From Adenophora triphylla var. japonica (taxonomy: Eukaryota; Streptophyta; Magnoliopsida; Asterales; Campanulaceae), in the NCBI GenBank assembly GCA_022495995.1, contig JAFEMH010002336.1, positions 186,001-250,000 of the forward strand: a stretch of DNA of 64,000 nucleotides, written 5' to 3'. Each line of letters starts with the position of its first letter. Position 1 is the stretch's first letter. A program made the position numbers and the translations under genes. The notes beneath the pieces are model-generated. The model was not told where the DNA came from. It did no database searches and saw only the letters and a list, made by a program, of their open reading frames with translations. Of this stretch, positions 55,683 through 64,000 are shown piece by piece.

Positions 55683-56294
55683 CATAGTTATAAATACCGT
55701 CCCGGTCAGCGCACCGGTTTTGCCATTGGGACAGGACGTACCGGTACCGGAATGCACCGGTGCACCGTACCGGGTTTACCGCACTTTTTCTGTATTTTTT
55801 TCACTAATTATATCCCTATAGTATATGTTAACAAAAATATAACAAAAACATAACACTTTTTCTGATACAAAGTAACTCATTAATGATTAAGCAATAAGAA
55901 TGTTAGCTATTACCATGTTTTTACAGCAAGTAATAGTAATTTTAAGAAAGAAATGAAAAAAAAAATTGATTTTTTTTCATTATTTTCAATTTTCATGAAT
56001 TTCTGGAGAAAAAAAAGATTTTTTTTCATTCTTTTCATGGATTTCTGCTACAATTGTTAAAATGACATAAAAAAAATTTGATTTTTTTTCATTCTAAAAA
56101 AAAATTGCGTTCCAGCCGGGATATCCATCTCGGCCGGTTCGGTCCGATTCGGGGCGGTTCGGCCGGTTCGGTCCGGTACAGAGCGGTTTTTAGACTGGGA
56201 CGGTATACAACCTGTTCCGCACCGTTTTTTCACTGGGACGGGACGTACCGGTCGGGACGGACCGGTACGGGACGGGATTTATAACTATGGTATG
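55683..56294. mobile_element. ACCGGTACC-rich TIR element, hAT-like
   Basis: CATAGTTATAAATACCGTCC at the left and, inverted, CATAGTTATAAATCCCGTCC at the right. GTATGAGT (8 bases) occurs at 55675-55682 and 56295-56302, with five extra bases (GTATG) on the right. Both ends are rich in ACCGGTACCGG / GGGACGG words; the middle is AT-rich. No transposase. Confidence 0.7.
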
Positions 56295-56302
56295 GTATGA
56301 GT

Positions 56303-56718
56303 GCTCACCATTGATGCTATCTAGTCAGAGGTTGGTTTTCCTGTGTAAATGTCTTGGATCTTTTGTGGCCAATATTCCTTCTACAACAAAATCACAAGCC
56401 AACAAAAAAATTCAACCGTGTTGTTCCCTATGGTAGATAGAGTTCCATGAGAGAGTTGTAAAAAGGGAAAATGAAATGTGGGTCAGGCAGTAAACAGAGA
56501 ATGGAAACAAACGCTTGTTGGATAGATCTCTAACCCCTTCTTCATTTAAAAAAATAAAAAAATAAATTAGATTATATTTCAGAATCTGTAAATGACCCTT
56601 CTCCTACCAAGTACTTAGTTTGTGGTAAGAATATAGTAACTCAACTTGCTGTGAATATATGGTTCTTGTGATGGCTGCTTCTGCCAGCCGGCCTAGTGTA
56701 CAACTTAAAAGCTTGATA
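56303..56718. other. Intergenic spacer
   Basis: Nothing recognised. Confidence 0.4.
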
Positions 56719-56976
56719 CTCCCTCCGTCCCTGAATTTAGTCCCACTTAGACTTTTATGGTCAACACAATCGAGCTTTAACCATAATTTTATCATAATCT
56801 AGATATCTGTATGCTATTCTAAAAATTGTTAGTGATAGTACTCATAATTGTGAAGCAATAACAATTTTTTTAATTGAATAGGGATATCTAAATTTTCAAA
56901 AAAATATGGTTAAAGTTCAATTGAGTTGACTATATATTAGTCATAGTGGGACAATCATTACAGAATATGGAGGGAG
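56719..56976. mobile_element. Mariner/Stowaway-type MITE
   Basis: CTCCCTCCGTCCCTGAATTT at the left, inverted CAGAATATGGAGGGAG at the right, TA on both sides; subterminal TAGTCCCACTTAG / CATAGTGGGAC pairs. Confidence 0.8.
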
Positions 56977-57628
56977 TATTTACTTTTGGGCTCTCTTTAA
57001 CAGTGACTCTTGATATTTAACTTGTGATCTGAACTCAGGCTATGGAAGGTTCTGGATTTTAGTCTCCTAACTTGCATTTGTTTTCTCCATTACTGTTTCC
57101 TGCATAATATTGTACTCTGTCAAAAACCATGTGTACTTGAGTTATACAATTTGACCCTTTATTTAACAATTAGGCTTCTTTAAGATGAGTTGCTCACGGA
57201 ACCCGAAGAGATCACTAAAGAACATTTTGTACTTGTTTTTTGAGACACTAAAAAAGATGGATTATGACAAAACAAGGGACTTGATTTTGGAAAGTATCTG
57301 AGGTGTTTAGTATTGATAACTACTTGGTTTGCTTTCTTCTGTTTGTTTGAATCAGTGAAAGTAATTTTCCTTCAACATAAAAAGGACCACAAGAACTCCT
57401 ATAATTCTACTATCAGACCTAGATTACTCTAGAGTAAGCTCGAAAGTGACGATACTAGCTAGGTACAACGTCGTTAGCTAGCGGATCATGTGTGCTATAG
57501 CTTTTTCCAACATTTAACCTTTGGTGTTCTCTGTAGCTTTGTGGATGTCAACGTAGAAGAACCATGCGTTTGCTTAGGAGCCACTTAGCTGATGAACCCT
57601 TGGTTCAAGCAAATTACAGTGGTCGTTA
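56977..57628. other. Intergenic spacer
   Basis: No gene seen on either strand. Confidence 0.4.
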
Positions 57629-57734
57629 CTACCTCTGTCCCAAATGAATGTCCAAAAAAATAATAATTCAAATTTGCTCTTGATTAAAAGCCAATTTGAA
57701 AAGTTTTTGGACATTCATTTTGGGACGGAGGGAG
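57629..57734. mobile_element. Short (about 105 bp) CTCCCTCCGT-type MITE
   Basis: Starts CTACCTCTGTCCCAAATGAA, ends inverted ATTTTGGGACGGAGGGAG with TA on both sides. ATGAATGTCCAAAAA / TTTTTGGACATTCAT is a perfect inverted pair. Same subfamily as 9712-9813. Confidence 0.8.
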
Positions 57735-58841
57735 TATTTCTTTTATTTTCCTAAGAGATGCAGCCAAAATGACATAAAAGTCCCAATGGGGAAAGCTTGT
57801 CATCCCGTGTTCTCAAATCTTTGAGGAGGTTCTTGGTTGATAAACCCCTCGTGGAACATTGTGTCAGTTGGCCGTGCAAAGGGGACATACGTGTAGGCGT
57901 AATCTCTCCCCCCACCACAGCTCTACCCCCAAAGTTAATCAAAAGTTACATAAGGGTGGGATTGTGCCAAGTCGAGATGAAGACTTGAGTGGTTGAGCTT
58001 CTTTGATAATGTTTGTGAGCTTTGTGGACTTGTTTTGGTTTTGAACCAATTTCAAATGAGCATTTGATTGAAACAAGTAAAGTTTCTAGGTTTTTTAGTA
58101 GAATTTTGGTATTGTATACTAGTTAGGCTTAAGTGTCCAATAAGTGGAAAAGCCTTTCATATATATACATAACAACAACAAAGCCTTTCATATACGCACA
58201 CATATAAATAACAACAACAAACCCTTTTCCAATATACATATACATATTACATGCATATATATAAAACATATACGTATACAAATATACATACACATACATA
58301 TATATTATACTCTAGTTCTTGAAATGGATTTGCTCGTGCAAGGATTTGCTCCTCCTATTGCTCTGGACGGTCCATAATTGGCCACGTCCCCTGTTGGTGG
58401 GTGGATGACCATGATTAATTTGATATATGTGGGACCCATGACAACTCAAATTAATAATTTGTACCCTCGCAACAGTGGAGGAGCAATCTCTCCTGCTGGA
58501 GCAGCTCCAGGTCCCTCTAGTTCTACAATCCTGCCAAATGTGTCACTTTCTAGGTACAGGCATAACCATGTGGAATCTAAACTTCTAAATCTACTTATAG
58601 TTATGGATGCCAATAGCCCTAGCAGTCATTAAGCTACCAACTCAAGCTCCTCAACCCCCTTTTCTGCGTAGTCTCTAGCTAATATTCTCTCTATCCTTTT
58701 ATTTTCTTTCCTGAAATATTTTTATTCAGTTATATAAGTTGGCCTTCTTTTTATTCACATTCTGTGCACTACTTGTCAACTCTTGTGTTTGGTATTTGTC
58801 TTTTCTCTTATCTTCTTCCTCTTTGTTAAGATTATATAACA
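57735..58841 (+). promoter_or_regulatory. Upstream region of the PKS gene
   Basis: Non-coding. CATATATACATAACAACAAC..AAGCCTTTCATA is duplicated at 58150-58215 and followed by AT/CA-rich DNA to 58310. TTATATAAGTTGG at 58731-58743, 100 bases before the ATG, is the best TATA box candidate; CT-rich leader sequence (58795-58830) follows. Confidence 0.45.
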
Positions 58842-60194
58842 ATGGCTACATCAGTGTCACCTGGTAAAATCAACCTTTCACAAACATTGTCATTCGAAAA
58901 ACGGAACATTCTCCGTGATCCCTCCTTTTCATCCTACCTGACCAGTTCTGACGAGAACTTCATAGTCAAACTCACAGAGTCAACTCGAAAAACAAGTCCT
59001 CCCACTGCCACAATGAGGCCACTGGGCCAGAGTCAGGGTCAGGTTCATCGAGTTTATGCTGGTCGAGTGAAGGATACAGAAGATGAAGAAATCGGCGTAT
59101 TTGGTGCAGAAAAGTACTTCCAAGGTGAAATGGAGGAGGTAAGTACAAGAAAAGTCAGTAAGGACTTTAGTACAATGTACCTGCACCAGAACGGGTCGAG
59201 TCAAGTCAAGTCAACTCAGTCTTCTCTCGTGTCAGCTAACATGTGTTACAAGAACCAGAAAAAGCAGCTCGGAACCCGGAGTGTGTGTTCCGAGTCAAGT
59301 GTGAATAGCCGAAGCGTTTTGCTAGATAAAGTTACAAGAAACCGGGCGAGTAGTAAAGGAAGTTATGTAAAGAACTTCTTTGCTAGTCTTGGTTGCAACT
59401 GCAACGACGGGGCTGCTGTTGAAGTTGATGAACAAAGTATTGAGAAGGGAGCTGCTTGTAGTAAGGAAATGACCACACTGCCCTTGATCACTACAGTTGA
59501 CTTGGTTCAAGAAGCCAAGTCAATGGCATGTGCAGAAGAGGAAATGCACGTAAACTTGAAGAAGGAAGATTGTTTTAGCTTCCCAGTTTTGAGCTTACAA
59601 GAAGGGGAAAAAGATAAGAACTCTTTAAACCTAGAGAGGAAAATAAACATGCTGAATAATTGGGATGCAGTTGTCTCAAGAGAAGAAGAATCGTACGGAA
59701 TGTACAACAACGATGCTGCAAGCGATGCAAGTTCGGATTTATTTGAACTCGAAAGTTTTTCGACCAATGGGATGTCGAGTTGTATGACACCCATAACTTG
59801 TTATGCCCCGAGCGAGGCAAGCATAGAGTGGAGCGTTGTAACGGCCAGTGCAGCAGATTGCTACGAGGGCATAAATGGAAAACCGAATAATTTGGACCGG
59901 ATGGTTAGAAATGCAAAGATTGGTAAAATGGGGAAAGATAGGGAGAAGAGGCGTATGGGGATTCTTTCGGGTTGTACAAGTGATAAAGCAGTGAAAATTG
60001 TGGAAAATGAATATCGGAGTATTGCCGGAGAGAAGGTAGCCGGGAGTGGTAATCGGAGGAATCCTATAACACCGGTGACGAGGTTTGGAGGTGAGAGTAA
60101 GATAACTGGGTGTGATTCTGCAAGAGGGCATGGGGGTTTTCGTCATTGCTCACTTCCTCAGTCGCATTCTCCACGTGTTTTGTATATTCAGTAA
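58842..60194 (+). CDS. PHYTOCHROME KINASE SUBSTRATE (PKS)-family protein
   Basis: A single uninterrupted exon of 450 codons; PKS genes are normally intronless and of about this size. Conserved PKS motifs are all present and in order: an N-terminal SFSSYL block (28-33), EIGVFGAEKYF (83-93), a basic/Ser region ending KNFFASLGCNCND (177-189; the Cys pair may be lipidated, as proposed for PKS proteins), SDASSDLFELESFS (294-307) and SEASIEWSVVTASAAD (324-339). The C-terminus is basic and low in structure. PKS proteins are plasma-membrane-associated partners of phototropins and phytochrome A and act in phototropism, leaf flattening and gravitropic set-point. Which paralogue this is cannot be decided here. 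The ATG at 58842 is the first in the frame and has a good context (ACAATGGCT). Confidence 0.93.
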   Translation: MATSVSPGKINLSQTLSFEKRNILRDPSFSSYLTSSDENFIVKLTESTRKTSPPTATMRPLGQSQGQVHRVYAGRVKDTEDEEIGVFGAEKYFQGEMEEVSTRKVSKDFSTMYLHQNGSSQVKSTQSSLVSANMCYKNQKKQLGTRSVCSESSVNSRSVLLDKVTRNRASSKGSYVKNFFASLGCNCNDGAAVEVDEQSIEKGAACSKEMTTLPLITTVDLVQEAKSMACAEEEMHVNLKKEDCFSFPVLSLQEGEKDKNSLNLERKINMLNNWDAVVSREEESYGMYNNDAASDASSDLFELESFSTNGMSSCMTPITCYAPSEASIEWSVVTASAADCYEGINGKPNNLDRMVRNAKIGKMGKDREKRRMGILSGCTSDKAVKIVENEYRSIAGEKVAGSGNRRNPITPVTRFGGESKITGCDSARGHGGFRHCSLPQSHSPRVLYIQ

Positions 60195-61050
60195 TATGCA
60201 TGGTCGATGATATTTGCACTTATGTTTATTTATTTAGTAATATGGTGAGCTTGGAATAATTAAGCGAAAGCTACTATGGAGTTGGGAATGAAATGGTCGA
60301 CTTTTTCTTTTGATTTCGGTAACATTGCTTTATTAATTTGCCAGTTAAAATTATGTTTAAGTGTGGACCCCTTTTCTTTTATCCCTACAATAAAAGTCTG
60401 TGTGAGAGTGGGTGACACATAATTACTTTCCCGTCACACAAAATAAATGTCACATTTTTTATTTTAATATATTTCTAAATAAATGTCATGTTTTTAAAAA
60501 TAGAATATGATTTTGGTCATTCCCTAAACTGCCCTCTCTCACAAGTATGTTATTCTTTTGCTTTTTAAGCAGCTTCTTCAGCCTACATACTACTGAGAAA
60601 TTCACTCATTATTCATATTAATCACATTGACATGAGAAAAATTCACTCAGTTGTTTTTTGGATAGGAGTTTATGTCCTGATATATCGCAGAACAACAGTC
60701 GAGGAGAAAAATTCATTATTCATATTAATCACATTGACATGAGAAGTTCAAAAGTCGGCGATTATATTCTTGAAAGGATGTTTCTAATAGATACGGTCTC
60801 ATTTCTTAAAGAAGATTTTCATCAATATGCGTTTTATGAGTCGAATACACTTTCTCTCATCTTATTTCTTGAAAAATTTGGAACGATTATCAGCTAATTC
60901 GGGAGTTTGCGAAAATTTAAATGAAATTAACCTTTTGTTGAGATATAAGATAAAGATTAAATCGATCTTTATGTAAAATCAAATTGAACCTCTATCGCAC
61001 ATTTCAATAAAAGAGGTGTGGCTAAGTTAGCGTAGCAGCATAGGTCTGCT
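60195..61050. other. PKS 3' flank with a duplicated 40-bp segment
   Basis: TTCATATTAATCACATTGAC occurs at 60615-60634 and 60719-60738 inside a longer match (TCATTATTC before, ATGAGAA after). The 79-codon ORF at 60658-60897 spans the second copy and has no known motif. Confidence 0.5.
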
Positions 61051-61053
61051 GAG

Positions 61054-61638
61054 AAACGCGTTTCTCCATAACTATGGAGAAACGCGTTTTTAATAGCTAG
61101 AAGCTATACGTTTGATAATCAGAATAAAATTTCTGGATATCGGCCTTCAAAGGGTTGATATCCGAAACTTTTGGAACGGATATCCAGAAGCCTTTAGGCG
61201 GATATCCAGAAAAAATAGATTTGAAGCCAAATCCAAGGCCAAGACCAGAAATTGCTTATTGAAGGTTTCTGGATATCCAGAAACCTTCAAATGTATATCC
61301 AGAAACCATCAAATGAATATCCAGAAACATTTTGAAAGTTTCTGGATATTCATTTTGAAGTGCTTCTGATATCCGTAAACCTTCAAATGTATATCCAGAA
61401 ACCATCAAATGAATATCCGTAAAAACATTTTGAAAGTTTCTCATATCATTTTGAAGGTTTCGATATCAATTTCATAAGCTTCCGATATCTTTCAAAGGGT
61501 TCGATATCCGTAACCTTTTGCATCGATATCCGTAAGAACCATGGGACAAAGTCATAGCCAATACAAAAAGTTTCTGGATATCCTTTCAAAAGGTTCTGGA
61601 TACCCATAACCCGTTTCTCCATAACTTATGGAGAAACG
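61054..61638. repeat. GATATCC/CCAGAAACC repeat cluster bracketed by two palindromes
   Basis: A perfect inverted repeat with 17-base arms AAACGCGTTTCTCCATA (61054-61070) and its complement (61073-61089) starts the block. A second copy with 13-base arms CGTTTCTCCATAA (61612-61624 / 61626-61638) ends it. Between them some 20 copies of GGATATCC or ATATCC are joined to AGAAACCTTCAAATG-type spacers in both orientations, with a stretch duplicated at 61275-61360 and 61375-61455. No coding frame is convincing. Confidence 0.8.
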
Positions 61639-61649
61639 CGTTTCTCCCT

Positions 61650-64000
61650 AGATTTTACGATAGTGAAGAGGCTATCTTGAAGGAGTGAGGTTTTCTTATA
61701 TTTGACTATCAATCAAGAACAATTCTGGTTTTTGACTTAATAATTTAAAAAACAAATATTACAAATACAAATTTCCGTTAGCCAAAAATGAACAAATAAA
61801 TGAATAAAAATCTATAAACAGACCTTGACAAATTACAAGGATATTAAGGTCACTGATGACCTTTATAAGGTCGTTTAATAAATCTATAAATATATTAAAG
61901 CAAAGTCGTTTTTAAATTTGGCAAGTTGAAGCCCAAAAATGTTACTATCAAGGGGCTGAAAATGGAAATTGATTCAACACATGGTTTTAGCAAATGGTTT
62001 TGAAACATGGGCGGAGAGAAAGTGAAAAAATCATATATACTACTCACACTCTTTGAAAACTTTTAGAAATGTGCAAAAAAAATTTCTTTTTCATTAATTA
62101 ATCAACACTAGGTGTCCAGACTAGGTTGCAATATTTAAGCGTTTCTTTAAAAAATAATTGTTTAATGAGCTTTAAAATTTATTGTTTTTAATTCAGAAAA
62201 ATTGAAAAAAATAACTCATTTTTAATCTAATAAACTCATTAAACAGTTATAATCTAAATATATATTCTTACATTTTAGACTAAATTTATTGTTTTCTAAT
62301 TATTAATTAATAACAATTTTTTTTGTATTAACGATAATTTTTAAATTTAGATGTGGATATTTAATTTGTTTTTTTTTTTTTCAGTTTTAGTCTAAAATTT
62401 AAGAATATATATATTTAGATTATAACTACTTTTCTTATGTTTTCGAGATAGATGATCATTAGTTAGACATTTTTTTTATTTTACTTTTGTCAAAAAAAGA
62501 AGAAGATTTTATTTAAAAAAAAAATAAAAAATTGAAGAATGTGGAGATAATATAGGTGACTATAGGGAGGGCCAAGGGAAGGGTAAGGGAAGTTTTGGAG
62601 GAAAAAATTGGGTACTTTTTATTTAAAAAATAAATTCATTATGTTATATAGTAATTACTATTAATGCATGTTTGTAGGCTTATAGATCCGGATTATTAGG
62701 CTTAATAGTTAAAAATCTCATTTTGCTTTAAAAAAAATACCGCTACTACTATAAATAATAATCCTTTCTTTTAAAATAAAAACGTATATGAATTTTTACA
62801 TTCAAAAAATAAATATGAATGATTGAAAAAATAAAAGAAAAATGTTCTTGATTTCAAAATTAAGCAAATAAGATGATTGAGATTTATTTATTTATTTATT
62901 TATTTGTTTGAAGCAAGAAGATAATTTAATTGAGAAAAAAAGGTAAGGAGATAATTGCTCTTTTCAATAGAAGTCATACAACTAAAATAGTGATAAGTGT
63001 CTGCCTTAACTGTTTTCTAATATTATCTTTCAAGAAATAAAAAAATATTTTCTAATATTATCAAAAAATTTTCCTTTACATTTTTTTAAATCAAAACCTT
63101 CTTACTTTGAAAATTATAAATTTCACTAAACGAACTTATTTCTGAAAATTGTCGAATTTCTAGGCTTAAAATTGGAAGCTACTTTTTTATTCTTTGAATT
63201 TAGCTACTTTGTTTTGTGCTTTTTTTAACGATTTTTAGCTACTTTGTTTAAAAAATAAAATTTTTTATTACTTGATCATTATTTTTTAATTTATGATGAC
63301 ATATTTTTTTATAGAAATAGAGTATTTCATTTTTTTATTTTGTAATTTCATTCAATATTTTGTTATCATAAAATTAAATAAAATTTAAATATAGTATAAT
63401 AATTTTTAAAATGGTGCATTAATTTTTTAAAATAGTTACTAATATAAATAATATTTTAAAGTAAAAAGTGATCTTTTTAATGTGAAAATTGATATAAACT
63501 GAGAAAACTAAATGGGGGGGATGGAGCCATGACTCTATTTTTTAGTTTATAGACATAATTTAGGGGTGATGGGCTGACTATGAGGAAGAAGATAAATTTC
63601 TCTTTGTGTTGGATGTAAAAAGTAACATTAAATGTGAAGATAATTTTTTTGAAGCTGATTTGGGATTTTTGGGTGGCAGTTTGAAAGTTGTCCACAAAAT
63701 CTTGCTAACGAAATTAATTGACGATATTTATGATAGCATCTGTAATGGACTCAATACACTCTAAATTAAAAACAATAATAAAATTATTACATTTACGATT
63801 TTGTAAGCAAATTTTTGTAATTATTTTGGGTCATTACTATTAGCCAATTAGTATAGGGGAGAGAGAAAAATGTTGGTTAAAAAGAAAGTGAAAAAATGTT
63901 TTAGAAAATTATAAAAGGTGATATGTGATTCTATTTTATAAGTTTCAATTTCTTCGAGCAAGTCTTTATTTTTACTCTCTCTACTTTAAAATAAATATAA
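61650..64000. other. AT-rich intergenic DNA
   Basis: Very AT-rich, with long A and T runs, (TTTA)n at 62885-62905, and no ORF, TIR or RNA gene that I can support. Confidence 0.5.

Noticed and set aside
58378..58632. 84-codon ORF upstream of PKS
   Set aside because: It lacks an ATG at its start, has no conserved motif, and lies in the likely promoter region.
59739..60146. 135-codon minus-strand ORF within PKS
   Set aside because: Shadow of the PKS reading frame.
60658..60897. 79-codon ORF after PKS
   Set aside because: Spans a duplicated non-coding segment and resembles no known protein.

Overview
The window is nuclear DNA from a flowering plant, most likely a eudicot. The evidence is a plant-specific PMT-type methyltransferase with GT-AG introns, an intronless PHYTOCHROME KINASE SUBSTRATE (PKS) family gene, a RABA-type GTPase exon, very AT-rich spacers, many MITEs with CTCCCTCCGT termini, Helitrons, and plant-type Ty1/copia and Ty3/gypsy retrotransposons. 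I cannot name the species. Only two genes look complete: a PMT2-like methyltransferase (six coding exons, 36186-41420, + strand, 612 residues) and a PKS-family gene (58842-60194, + strand, 450 residues).

Layout. 1-7.2 kb is intergenic, with simple repeats, MITEs, two Helitron-type 3' ends and a 2.1-kb foldback element (4531-6660) whose long inverted arms enclose an array of short palindromes. 7.4-10.9 kb holds two gene fragments on opposite strands: a RABA4-like first exon and a single exon from an auxilin-like J-domain gene. They lie between two copies of one repeat that look like Helitron 5' ends, which suggests gene-fragment capture. 10.9-14.6 kb contains a LINE-like 3' end, a mini-Helitron and a MITE nested in a MITE. 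14.9-31.7 kb is a decayed Helitron (Rep N-terminal and helicase C-terminal parts only, hairpin-CTAG 3' end), interrupted by a complete 14.1-kb SIRE/Maximus-like copia element (16556-30653, minus strand, TSD AGGTA). That element carries an extra 3' region with its own TATA box and an intron. 32.4-33.3 kb is a PIF/Harbinger-like element with an (ATT)n core. 34.8-41.4 kb is the PMT gene. 43897-53766 is a Tat-lineage Ty3/gypsy element (minus strand, TSD CTTAT, LTRs differing at one base in 570). It has a tandem repeat behind integrase and an antisense gene with its own TATA-like box. 55.0-57.7 kb holds four more small TIR elements, and 58.8-60.2 kb is PKS. 61.05-61.65 kb is a GATATC-rich repeat cluster bracketed by two perfect palindromes. 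The last 2.4 kb is featureless AT-rich DNA.

The two host genes look unrelated: one encodes a Golgi-type membrane methyltransferase, the other a phototropin/phytochrome signalling protein. Transposon biology dominates the window. The most unusual signals are these: about 80 strand-biased GCGGTT words in the copia element; a recurrent replacement of CAG/CTG by CG-containing strings, visible between repeat copies and at conserved codons, which may be consensus error at CHG-methylated sites or a real mutational process; and the two structured arrays, the foldback element with palindromic minisatellite and the palindrome-bracketed GATATC cluster. Positions of transposon ends and exons come from reading termini, target-site duplications and splice sites by eye.
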